A stretch of 64,000 nt of DNA from positions 868,001 to 932,000 of the forward strand of contig CDRNVI010000029.1 in the NCBI GenBank assembly GCA_977017575.1, in the 5' to 3' direction. The DNA is from Paramoeba atlantica (Eukaryota > Discosea). Below are positions 19,867 through 28,795 of this stretch, in pieces; within the stretch, counting starts at the first letter, position 1; each line of letters begins with the position of its first letter. The position numbers and the translations under genes are program-made. The notes under the pieces were generated by a model. It was given only the letters and a program-made list of their open reading frames with translations. It was not told the DNA's origin and ran no database searches.

Positions 19867-21204
19867 TTATGGCTTTCCGAGAATGCGATTCAAGTTCCCT
19901 TCTGGTGGCCCCAGCATGGCTGTGATGGCTTCTTGCACGAGATTACGAAACCATTCGAGTTTTCGAGCGTCGATTCGACGCGCACAGTTGAGATCGTCTT
20001 CGTAAGGATCCTCGAGACACATGTTGAAATGAAAACGTTCCCTCCTCTTCTCCATCCACCGAACATCCTCCCGTCTTCTAACTCGATCTTGCGTTAGAGA
20101 GATCACCTCGTTTTTCCAATCGAAGGTCGAGTAAAAACGAAAGAACTCAAATATCTGGGATCCAAGTTCTTCGTAATCAACGAAGTTCGGCCACGGAGTG
20201 AAATCTGGGTAACGTGGAAGGTGACAAGCATCGGGGATGCGCCAGGGGTCAAACCACCCCACTTGCCCGGTCCGGAGTAAATAGTAGATCCACATAATGG
20301 TCATGCCATATGAGGTAAGATTTCCCTTCGCCCCTACACCAAATTCCGTGGCCTTTCCCCATCTTTTAATCGTCATTTGACACAAACGAGAGACGGAAGG
20401 ACCATTTGGGTCGTGCAGGTATTTACGGATCAGATAGCTGTTGCGCACAGCGTAGCCCAGAAAGGTAATATCAAACGAGAAACGAAGCAACTCCGGGAGA
20501 TCGTTTAGATTAGCCACGGCGCGGGAGTAATGTGCCTTCATTGATTTGGTTATAATTCCTGTCTTTCCATCCGGCAACACGCCAATGCAGCGAAACAGTT
20601 GATTTGTGGAAGCAGCAGTAAACGTAAACGTGGTGTTGCCCCCACCCGGGGCATGTTCCGTAAGGGTTTGTTCTAATTCACAGCCCGCTTTTTTCATCAA
20701 GCCCTTGAGCGCACTCTCTTTTTCCGGAGACAGCGCAAAAGCGAAATGAAAGGCTCCGGTACGGGCATTGCGTGCCCTCTCCCCCGTCAGCGGCATCGCG
20801 ACAGATTCCAATACCACCGGGCTCGACTGCGCCACGTACTTCACCAGCGGGATGCGTACCATGTCAATGTGTTTAATGTTACAGGCGGAGGGAATAGAAT
20901 ATTTGATACGATGGTAAAGCTTGTCGCTCAATTTGGTTGCTAGTTTGGCATCCGGGAGACTCCCTACGCTGTCCAGCACACAACTGAGATCCAAATCACT
21001 TCCCTTCTCTAAAAGACCCGTGGTGACGACGCTGCCCTCGAGGTAGATGTTCGCGTCCGGAGCCATCTGACGGGCGAGTTCCTGGGCCTGTTCCTGGGCC
21101 TTTAGAACGGTGTCGTATGCACTGCGGGGAAGGAGCCGGGATTGAAGCCGGTTTGCGATGTGGAAGCCCCAACGTTTCCAATGTGCGGCGTTGTATTGTG
21201 ACAT
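19867..21204 (-). CDS. Terminal uridylyltransferase-like nucleotidyltransferase (TUT4/RET2 type)
   Basis: I choose the ATG at 21204 (445 aa, beginning MSQYNAAHW), because a strong pyrimidine tract plus AG ends 6 nt before it. The catalytic pattern is complete: GSVVTTGLLEKGSDLDLS gives the GS helix and two Asp, and FSFDITF gives the third Asp. Then VRNSYLIRKYL, MTIKRWGKA, TSYGMTIMWIYYLL and, near the end, NMCLEDPYEDDLN match the nucleotide-base recognition region of trypanosome TUTases (compare the EDPYE block of TbTUT4). About 90 residues are inserted between the second and third Asp, as in enzymes with a middle domain. Expected role: adding U (or A) to RNA 3' ends, possibly in mitochondria. 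Confidence 0.8.
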   Translation of the reverse strand: MSQYNAAHWKRWGFHIANRLQSRLLPRSAYDTVLKAQEQAQELARQMAPDANIYLEGSVVTTGLLEKGSDLDLSCVLDSVGSLPDAKLATKLSDKLYHRIKYSIPSACNIKHIDMVRIPLVKYVAQSSPVVLESVAMPLTGERARNARTGAFHFAFALSPEKESALKGLMKKAGCELEQTLTEHAPGGGNTTFTFTAASTNQLFRCIGVLPDGKTGIITKSMKAHYSRAVANLNDLPELLRFSFDITFLGYAVRNSYLIRKYLHDPNGPSVSRLCQMTIKRWGKATEFGVGAKGNLTSYGMTIMWIYYLLRTGQVGWFDPWRIPDACHLPRYPDFTPWPNFVDYEELGSQIFEFFRFYSTFDWKNEVISLTQDRVRRREDVRWMEKRRERFHFNMCLEDPYEDDLNCARRIDARKLEWFRNLVQEAITAMLGPPEGNLNRILGKP

Positions 21205-21210
21205 GGATAT

Positions 21211-21236
21211 CTCAGGAAGACATGAAAAGAGGGTTG
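21211..21236 (-). promoter_or_regulatory. Acceptor-like pyrimidine tract + AG
   Basis: The minus strand reads CCCTCTTTTCATGTCTTCCT then GAG, 6 nt before the ATG at 21204. It is one of the clearest acceptor-like sites in the window and decides the start of the uridylyltransferase gene. Confidence 0.55.
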
Positions 21237-21518
21237 GTGGTACGCGATGGGATGGAGTGTATCTGTTCTGTTTGATAAGTATCAAAGAAACATTAAAAAC
21301 CGTACTGTGGTCCCTGTCCCCTTTAATATAAACCACCTGACCCCCCCTCTTTATACTGATCCTTTTTGGCCCCTAGGCCCACCGGAAGCCTTTTTCGTTT
21401 CGGAAAATTCTCGTTCCGTATAATTTTCGATTCTTGGAGATGATTCTTTTTTTTGCTCAGACCATTATTTTGAGCAAGGTCAAAATTATTGAAGTGACCA
21501 CAACCAAAATAGAAAAAT
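21237..21518. other. Spacer with C-run motif like transposon ends
   Basis: No gene seen. At 21311-21362 there are two C-runs each followed by CTTTA (CCCCTTTAATA and CCCCCCCTCTTTATA). They resemble the G/C-run ends of the mobile elements at 23.6, 26.5, 39.5 and 42.3 kb and may be a remnant of one. Confidence 0.35.
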
Positions 21519-22226
21519 TTATGCCGTAGAGCTGGCTGTCGCAGTGGCTCCTATTGCACTTCTTTTCCGTAACATTTGTTGATACAACGTTTCCTCTAAA
21601 AGTAGCATTTCATGACGAAGCTCTTCTTTTTCGACTTGTAAATTATTGATAGCGTTCTTCGCAGTCTCCAAATCGTTTCGTAAACAAGCATTTTCTTCTT
21701 TGATCTTATCTATTTCCGCCGTCTGGGCTCCGCTATTACCAGTTAAGAGCTCGCTACTTTCTAATAAATTTGTGTCATTCTTCAGAGACAAAGATACTGT
21801 GATACTTTTTTCCGAAGAGTCAAAATTCTGATGTCCAGCAGCATATTCTTTCGAAGAAATACCGAAAGGATTTATCTCATCAGCGTCCTTGTGGCCCAAC
21901 TCTTGTCCTTCTGAGCCTTCTAGAAAGTGATCCTCCGAGATGCAGTACTGGTTCGAAACTGCTTCAATGGGAATGCGTTGGTGGGAGGTCATCGAAGGAT
22001 CCTTAACGCACGTAATAGAAATGGCACGTTCGATCGGAAGGATATTTTGGAGCCTGGCGATTTTGTATGTAGTGCAAGCATTACTCTTCCCGTAAGGTCC
22101 GCAATCGCGGTCTTGATACCGAACGAATTTATAGTTCTTTAAGCATTCTTGAACACGATTCGCTTTAGAATAGCGTACAAGAATGTCTTTGAGCGCTAAC
22201 ACTGAATTTACTTGTTGCAGGTCCAT
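21519..22226 (-). CDS. Coiled-coil protein of unknown function
   Basis: I start this at the ATG at 22226 (235 aa, beginning MDLQQVNS); the upstream extension starts only with TTG. The N terminus (~70 residues) looks globular with several Cys, the middle is polar, and residues ~170-220 form a coiled coil with regular heptads (DKIKEENACLRNDLETAKNA, then VEKEELRHEMLLLEETLYQQ). The protein ends with a short Ala/Thr/Ser tail. I recognise no family. It is probably a structural or adaptor protein. Confidence 0.5.
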   Translation of the reverse strand: MDLQQVNSVLALKDILVRYSKANRVQECLKNYKFVRYQDRDCGPYGKSNACTTYKIARLQNILPIERAISITCVKDPSMTSHQRIPIEAVSNQYCISEDHFLEGSEGQELGHKDADEINPFGISSKEYAAGHQNFDSSEKSITVSLSLKNDTNLLESSELLTGNSGAQTAEIDKIKEENACLRNDLETAKNAINNLQVEKEELRHEMLLLEETLYQQMLRKRSAIGATATASSTA

Positions 22227-22520
22227 ATAAAGTAGTACCAATGATCCATATAATGTACTAAGCAAATGCGTGCATGTATTAAAAGTGGTCTAAAAATATT
22301 ACAAATTGGTGCATGTCGTTTTTTTATGTACTGGGAGACATTTTTCTGTGTAATATTATTCTGCGTTAATTGCGGGGGTTGTTTACAACTTCTCCATGCC
22401 TTATGGTGTCCGGGGTAGGGTGGATCGAGGAGGGTGAGAAAAGGGGGTCCAGACCCCCTCTATTCTTGTATTCTCGATTTGGGCGCAAATCGCTTTTAAA
22501 AACGTAGGTCTATGGATTCG

Positions 22521-22595
22521 AGCCCAGGTAGTCCGGTTGGTAAGATACACTGTTCATATTCTGGTGGTCCGAGCTTCGACTTCTGGTGGTTACAT
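22521..22595 (+). pseudogene. tRNA-like sequence (degenerate or SINE head)
   Basis: GGTAGTCCGGTTGGTAAGAT resembles a tRNA D-arm/A box, and GAGCTTCGACTTC about 40 nt later resembles a B box, at tRNA-like spacing. The anticodon and acceptor stems do not pair convincingly, so this is at best a decayed tRNA gene or a tRNA-derived promoter. Confidence 0.2.
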
Positions 22596-23290
22596 TTTCA
22601 GCCAGTCCCCTTGACCTTGAAGCGGTCGACTCCCCTGAATCTGAAAAGTACACAACCCTGGGCAAATGGGTTGCGTATCCGATACGAGACACCTTACGAA
22701 TTCATGTGAAGAGGTCAGAGATTTCTCTCGATTGGCTACGAACGAGTAGTGTCGAGAAGAAGGCCAAGTAAGCACCAGACTGTCAGCCTCCTCCTGATCT
22801 TACCCAGCGAATGGAGGATACTTGAGATGTACGCACTGTGGGTAACTGCGCGACTTCGTCAACTCTGATCCGGAGAGCAATGTTCTCAAGTCGCTGTATA
22901 ATGTCTCCATCGACATTGACATTTTGTTGCAGGGGCTCGTCCTTTTGACCAAGGCGCGAGAGGCAGGACTTCTTTTTTTTCAAAGACGCCTAAAAGTCGG
23001 ATGGACATGATGGAGTTTTTGAAGAAGTATTCTAGTGGGTTATGCGACCATAGCAAACGGGATCGAGAGGTTGTTATTCAGTGGTTGAAGACAATTTGTC
23101 GTGGTCTACGTGCCGATAATATTGAATACGGCAGAGTGCGCCGTGATCGCAGTAAGAATATTAGGGTAGAAGTTCAAGAAACTTGCAGCCGCACTGACGA
23201 GATTCTTGTTGAATTCAAGAAGGTGCAGAGAGGGGTCGGGGAATTGCCGGATGAAGTCCTTGTTCTAAGGAAAAAGGTTTCTTCACCTAG
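22586..23290 (+). pseudogene. Decayed copy of the transposon accessory gene found at 60.3-62.3 kb
   Basis: Translated pieces match the accessory protein of the 58.9-62.4 kb element. Here DSPESEKYTTLGKWVAYPIR corresponds to DSPDSEKYAPLRKWVSYAIR there; the shared block DLTQRMED follows, then GLVLLTKAREAGLLFF, and a coiled-coil part CSRTDEILVEFKKVQ followed by VLRKKV. In this copy both parts lie next to each other, linked after a T-run near 22970-22980 by a one-base shift and the segment MDMMEFLKKYSSGLCDH. Several stops and frameshifts show it is dead. It indicates that the two parts are one gene in the ancestral element. Confidence 0.65.
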
Positions 23291-23639
23291 AAATCTATCT
23301 CTATATTTCCACTACCCAAATGAGCGTAACCTGCCGAATTGGTGGTTCACGGATAGGCTCTTACGGTATTAACACATTGAAGGATGTCACTGAGTTTATC
23401 ATGGAACTGACGGTACCATGGGAAGAATCCTCGGACGGGGCGCAAAGCGAAACAAGTTAATAATAAAATAATAAAATAAATAATAATAAGATTTTCCACC
23501 GGCGAAGGCAAACGAACCCGAAGTGCCGGTGAAAGTCAAGCATTATTTCACAAAATAATACTTTTTTTGATGTGCTCATTTGATCATATTTATAAGTGTT
23601 TTTTATGTTAATTTTCGCATGTTGTCCCCCCCGTTTAAA

Positions 23640-23725
23640 CGCATCACGTTTTCCGTGAAAAGTGCGCTTAAAAGGGGGGTCTGAATCGGCACGTAAAAAA
23701 AATTTGGCGCCGCTTCGCGGCGCCG
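23640..23725. repeat. G-run plus GC hairpin motif
   Basis: GCTTAAAAGGGGGG is followed ~50 bp later by the palindrome GGCGCCGCTTCGCGGCGCC (23706-23724), preceded by an A-run. The same arrangement occurs at 39.5 kb, so this is probably a transposon end. Confidence 0.5.
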
Positions 23726-23879
23726 GAGTATGCATTTCGACTCCATATGCTCTTAAACGGGGAGGTCTGACCGGGTGCGCTTAAGGAGAGGGGGGACAGT
23801 ATATCTGCACTATCCTCGATGGATTGATCGTCTTGCTCCGATTTCGAATGGATCGATAGTTTTAGCTGTAGTGTACTCG

Positions 23880-24172
23880 CCCGCGCGCCGGAAAATGATG
23901 TTATCGAGTGGTTGAAAGGCCACTTGCGTTGAATCTGTCACCGGAGTACACTCTCAGACTGCCGAGCACATGAATGGAATACTAAAAAAATACGCATGCG
24001 TGATAACGGCACACTTGGTGGTGGAGAAGAAGCGCGAGACAGCCGGCTGAAGTTTGCCGGAGACGCTGTAAATGGTAAACCTAAAAGAGGAGAACAAAAC
24101 GGTCCTGCTCTCCGTCGCCTGTTTCAAGACGTGAATTGGTATTGCGAGGACGTGGAAATCGTTCTAGAATAG
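23880..24172 (+). pseudogene. Remnant of a Merlin/ISXO2-like transposase 3' end
   Basis: A short frame reads ESVTGVHSQTAEHMNGILKK. This resembles the third-acidic-residue region of Merlin/ISXO2 transposases (compare HTNNAESCHSAVKR in the copy at 61.4 kb). It then breaks; a second frame gives KPKRGEQNGPALRRLF. No upstream transposase is intact. The assignment rests on this one motif. Confidence 0.35.
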
Positions 24173-24404
24173 TTTAAGTGAAAGTAATATAAGTGTAAGA
24201 TGCTATAACATTATTATACCGCAATATTATACAAAATAATGTTCTGCATTTATGAGATTAGTACTATACGGACGAATACGCGTCATGTACATGATCTTTT
24301 TGACGAAAAATCATTTCATTTTGGCGAAAGGAAAATATAGAGTATCCATAAAACATCCTCTCCCTAGAGTGCATGCGTGTACATCTTCGAGGGGCTAACG
24401 AGCG

Positions 24405-26369
24405 TCATTCGGGTACCACCAGTGTACCGCCATCCCGCCATTTAGTCCATGCGTTAACATATTCTAGAACTTCACTATATTGCACCACGCTAATTTTCTT
24501 TTTTAGCCGCTTTAATCCGCATACCACGTCGACATAATTACGACACTGCAAATAATCGAACAGCCCAGAATCCATTGCTGGAGGGGCGCTCCCATGTATT
24601 TCACAGAATACTGCGAAGTACTTGTCCGCAGGAACTCTGTAGGAGAACGTGTGTGCAGCTGCTGAGCTCTGCTCCGGCAATATAGTAATACAGCTGTCCG
24701 GCTTTGCTAGTGGAGTCTCCATACTGATACTTACATTTGATAGTGACGATTGCCCAAGCTGAGACTTTACTGCTTCTTCACAATTTTTTGAAATGGGGCT
24801 TCTTCTTTCGACATCAATTACAGAGACTTCTTTCCCCTCAACGTCGTTAATCCTCGATTTTAGCTTCTTTATCGCATTATTCGTATGAAAAGGCGAAATA
24901 TGGAGCTTAGGCCGATAAAGACTTCGAAGCGAGCCTTGGGCTTTCATCGCTTCCCTATTGCGCTTCGACAGGGTAGCAACTAAACCGAGTCCCCGAAGAT
25001 CGCCAATGTCACACGAAAGATTTTTATAAAGCGCGAGCGCTGTGTTCAGCATAGCAGTTACCTCACTTGTTGAAGGAACTATTGACATGCTTTGCGCAAG
25101 ATCCACACACCATCCATGGCCTCCGTGTTTTTTAGGTTCCTGTGGAGCCTCTGGATGTCTCTTCTTCACTTTAAGAGTCAACTTCGAGACTTGCGCAGAG
25201 AGGAGCTCAAGCTTGATGCGCAATTGCTCAGAAAGCTCACGTAATAGACCTGAAAGATCGTCAAATGATTGCGGCCGGACACCGTAGTTCATCGAGCAAC
25301 TCACTGATTTGGGCATCAAACTCGTGACCTGCATACCAGAAGAATATGTGGGAATAACTTTTCGAATACACATCCCTTGAGAGGTGCGTTGCAGCGACGC
25401 GCCTTGAACGGGACCGAACTCACTTTGCAGGATTGCAAGAGGTGTGCTTCGCAGCTGCGCGCACGTATTTATGCCATGGTTTTCCAGACGTTTGGCCGTG
25501 ATCCGACCGATTCCGTAAATCATGTGCAATTCTTGGGAATCAAGAAATTCCCTAATAAGTTCAGACGAAAATAAACTTTTTTGCCCATTTGGTTTTGCGA
25601 CTTGCGTGCACATGCGAGCCAACAGTACATTGGGAGCAATACCTGCGGAAAGCGTACAGCGCGTTTCCTCGAACACCCTTTGTCGAATATTTAACACAAA
25701 ACGATCTACTTGATCAATCACTGAGCTCCCATCATCAGTCTCAACAGGAAAATTGTCAAACGCGACTAAAAAGTCATCGACAGCCAGTATTTCTAGGGAG
25801 GAACGCAGAAATCCCACTTTTCTGGTTTGAAGTGCAGCATCATTCATTTCACGAGTAAGCTTTGCCAGCTCTTGGAGAACGATGTGATATACGTTCTTCA
25901 TAGTCGCTACGTATGCAGAAAAATCATAGTGTACTAGTTGAAGCTCTGGACAAACTTGTCTAGCCCTGGAAAGCAGCATTCCGCCCCGTACCCCTCGTTC
26001 TCGAGCAGGATAATTGCAGGACGAAACTTCCCCGTAAGAACCTCCGTGCCCAACCGCAATGGGAATCAACTGCAAATCTTCACGATCACGCACTGCTACG
26101 GATGCGAAAAAGCTATCCATATCAAAGTGAACAGCAATTCGGCGATCAACTGGTGGAATATTACCTAACGGAGGCACTGCATCTGTTGCGACTGCAAACA
26201 AGTTCTTACTGGAATTTTTGCAATTTCCGTCAAATTCAATGACTGCCCCCGCAATGCTGTTCTCAACGCCTTGCTCTTGAAATAGATCTCGAAGTATTTG
26301 CATGGACCGATATTTCCAATCCCCAATGAAATGCAGACGGCTGTTCGAATAAAAATCCAGGACGTGCAT
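24405..26369 (-). CDS. REV1: REV1 translesion DNA polymerase, no BRCT domain
   Basis: A 654-residue Y-family polymerase. Near the start, LDFYSNSRLHFIGDWK matches the REV1-specific motif just before the catalytic core. AVHFDMDSFFASV supplies the first metal Asp, and SSCNYPARERGVRGGM with CPELQLVHYDFSAY is the REV1 form of the finger/palm. LFSSELIREFL and IYGIGRITAKRLENHGI are the thumb HhH region. The last ~85 residues (FDYLQCRNYVDVVCGLKRL ending GGTLVVPE) match the REV1 C-terminal Rev7/polymerase-binding domain. No BRCT domain precedes the core, and the usual second catalytic pair DE reads AVDDFLVAF. REV1 normally inserts dCMP opposite lesions and scaffolds Pol zeta. Confidence 0.85.
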   Translation of the reverse strand: MHVLDFYSNSRLHFIGDWKYRSMQILRDLFQEQGVENSIAGAVIEFDGNCKNSSKNLFAVATDAVPPLGNIPPVDRRIAVHFDMDSFFASVAVRDREDLQLIPIAVGHGGSYGEVSSCNYPARERGVRGGMLLSRARQVCPELQLVHYDFSAYVATMKNVYHIVLQELAKLTREMNDAALQTRKVGFLRSSLEILAVDDFLVAFDNFPVETDDGSSVIDQVDRFVLNIRQRVFEETRCTLSAGIAPNVLLARMCTQVAKPNGQKSLFSSELIREFLDSQELHMIYGIGRITAKRLENHGINTCAQLRSTPLAILQSEFGPVQGASLQRTSQGMCIRKVIPTYSSGMQVTSLMPKSVSCSMNYGVRPQSFDDLSGLLRELSEQLRIKLELLSAQVSKLTLKVKKRHPEAPQEPKKHGGHGWCVDLAQSMSIVPSTSEVTAMLNTALALYKNLSCDIGDLRGLGLVATLSKRNREAMKAQGSLRSLYRPKLHISPFHTNNAIKKLKSRINDVEGKEVSVIDVERRSPISKNCEEAVKSQLGQSSLSNVSISMETPLAKPDSCITILPEQSSAAAHTFSYRVPADKYFAVFCEIHGSAPPAMDSGLFDYLQCRNYVDVVCGLKRLKKKISVVQYSEVLEYVNAWTKWRDGGTLVVPE

Positions 26370-26508
26370 CCCTCTCTTAAGTTTTCTTTACATTGTCGAG
26401 CGCATTTTCAAATTCTCAATTTTTTTTCTATTCTATATTTTTTAGCTACGGTACCCTCCACTTATTAAGTGGGGGGTACAATTAAGTCTTAATTGCCTCC
26501 CCTATTTA
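26370..26508. other. AT-rich spacer with G/C-run repeats
   Basis: Short sequence upstream of REV1. It contains ACTTATTAAGTGGGGGG at 26458, related to the inverted-repeat motif that begins at 26509. Confidence 0.4.
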
Positions 26509-26572
26509 CTGTGCCCCCCCCCACTTATAGTGCCGCGGTTTTCGACCAAACGGCACTTTAAGTGGGGGGGTA
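26509..26572. repeat. Left inverted repeat of the transposon island
   Basis: The first 30 bases (CTGTG, nine C, ACTTATAGTGCCGCGG) are identical to the reverse complement of 42875-42904, and both outer flanks are TA. A second, inverted copy of the core motif (CGGCACTTTAAGTGGGGGGG) follows within 35 bp, making this end a small foldback. Confidence 0.6.
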
Positions 26573-27207
26573 GTATGTTTCAGATCGAGGGTGAAAATTT
26601 TTTCAACTTCAAAAAAAAACGTCGTAGAATGGTAGCTGAGGTCCAAAGCTCTTAAAATACGTTTTAGGAGTCGATTTTGTAAAATAATATTTTTACTTTC
26701 TTTTGGGTAAAAAAAAAAAATTTTTGGTCACCACAAAAATTTCGGAAATTTTGACCTTTTCGGACCCCTCCCGCGCGTACCAGGTGGGGTGGAAAATTAT
26801 CGCCGCGGCATACTCTACCACTTCCCTGCGCTCGATTTTGAAAAGCGAAAAATTCGAAAAAAAAAAGCGACGTATGCCCCCCCCCTGGACCCCCCACTTT
26901 TTTCAATTTTTTTTTCAATTTTGGACCACCGGAGCCCCCTTTTATATTTTTTTCTTCTATTGTATTACTGTGTTCCTCTTTGTATTTTCACTGTTTTTGT
27001 TCACCTTTTTTTCAATAATCGAGGGTAGAGCGGTAGTTATACAACCACCGCAATAAAGATGCCCTACACCCCCGCCGAAAAAGTATTGTAATTTATTAGA
27101 GGGGTGAAACCTGCAGAAACGTCAGTTGAGCGAACACAGGCGAACACGCTACTCCTAAGCCATTTCAATGGGAAAAAATACTTAGTCAAATTTGAGATTT
27201 GTATTGC
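26573..27207. other. Non-coding, homopolymer-rich stretch
   Basis: Contains A-, T- and C-runs and no gene. AGAGGGGTGAAACCTG at 27098 resembles the AGAGGGTTGAAACCT ends of the 58.9-62.4 kb element, so it may be a further relic. Confidence 0.4.
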
Positions 27208-27586
27208 GAATTCCATAGCTTGGACTAGTAAACTAGTAATTACTAAAAGTAGTAAACAGGCTAGTAATTACTACTAGTAATTACTAAAGTTGCTACTTTT
27301 TTGGTCACGTACTTTTGATCAGATTTAGGTAACATGTTAAGCTTTGGAAGAGCTCTACTTTACAGAAACGGTATCTTTATCGGTGTGGAGACTGAATATC
27401 ACCATCCTCCATTCATTTGAATATCTCAATATGTGTATTTGTAAACACAGGAAATGACCCACGCGTTCTTCAATGTGCCAGAAAAGAATCTCATTATGAA
27501 ATGCATAGATCGTCGTCCAAAATTTAAAACTGCTTCAGATCAGCTCAAATATATATTTATATTTTCACCCCCCGCTCCCACCCCAG

Positions 27587-28795
27587 TTAGCGCACCCCGC
27601 GACGGTACCAATCCTGTACAGCCGCTTGCACTATCTGGGCATTGTCCTTCTGGATGGCTACTCCCATAGCCATCAGAAGGTGAGAGAGAAATCCGGCCCT
27701 GTCGGACGTGTGTGCTCTGGCCACCCTATTGAGAAAATTGAGTGTCTCTGGGCCAGGCACCCCATAGGTGGTGAAGGCCAGGGGGAAAAAATCCATCCCT
27801 CTGGCGGCCGCCATCTCGTCATGGGCGCGGCGCTTGTTGCCTTCCGCCATCCTCAGTGTATAAGAGGGATGGGTGGCCTCCTTGTCTACGTAAGACGGGG
27901 CCAGTGGGTTGACCACGGTGACGTCCACAAGGGCGAGCTTCCGGCCCAGTTGGAAGCATACAGGGGGGTAAATCAGATGCTGCGGGGGGTCTAAAAATTG
28001 CAAAACCCTTCAAATTTTGGAAAATGATAGCGCATTCGAGAGCTCTCGCAGAGTTCTATGTTTTTGCGCTATTTTTACCCCAAAAGAAAGCAATTTTGTT
28101 TATGGCATTTTTTTAAAGTTTTTTTGCCCCTCTAAAATTTGCAGTTTTTCCCAAATTCGACATAGTAGTAGAAAAAAAAGGAGCAAGTTGTAATTATTAG
28201 TCGTCTAAAACCGTTCTCACAATTTTTGCATTTTGACGTTTTTGGGCTTCTTGTCAGTTGAACACCCCCCTATACCCCGGGAAACTGCCTTTTCTAAAAC
28301 ATAGAACTCTTCGAGAGCTCTCGAATACGCTATCATTTTCCAAAATTGGAAAGGTTTTGCAATTTTTAGACCCCCCGCAGCATCTAATTTACCCCCCTGT
28401 ATGTCAGGGCCTCGACCGTTGTCGAAACTGGGTTCGCAAAGGTCTGGGGAGAAACCATAGTTGATTAGGAGGTTTCGGAAGGTTTCCTTTACTACTTTAT
28501 GTCGAGAGGCTTGGGTCTTGCCCCTGACCTTCTTGCAGTCCAGCGCGTGGACGCAAAAATCCTCGTTCCTGAGGGTGGCGCCGCACACGCACTGTAGTTC
28601 AGGTTCGGAGGTCGGGGAGACCAAGTACCGAAGGCGGGCCGCTGTTTCCCGCTCGGGGTCCCGCATGTAGTATTCCGGCCTGTTCGGCCACGCATTCATC
28701 CATTTGGTAGAGTGGATCTTTTGAATCTGTCTCATACAGACCAAGTGCGTGGCCGAGGGGGCCTTCTGGATGGCCTCCTCACAGAAGCTGCGTCT
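27587..28795 (-). pseudogene. LINE 3' coding part: CCHC knuckle and REL endonuclease, split by a MITE
   Basis: 28744-28400 encodes CVCGATLRNEDFCVHALDCKKV followed by an RH-containing helix and GRGPDI. 27960-27587 continues with CFQLGRKLALVDVTVVNPLAPS and a helical tail. The spacing CxC...H...C, RH, PD, then D-V-T-V is the REL-endonuclease layout of R2/NeSL-like LINEs. Removing the MITE and one TA restores GPDICFQLGRK in frame across the junction, so the insertion is clean. The frame is displaced from the RT frame near 28.80 kb. Confidence 0.7.
27961..28399. mobile_element. 439-bp MITE with ~100-bp inverted repeats, TA duplication
   Basis: Both ends read CAGGGGGGTAAAT(C/T)AGATGCTG and stay nearly identical in inverted orientation for about 100 bp. 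TA flanks the element at 27959-27960 and 28400-28401, and the empty site is in frame within the LINE endonuclease. No coding capacity. The TA duplication suggests mobilisation by a Tc1/mariner-type transposase encoded elsewhere. Confidence 0.85.
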
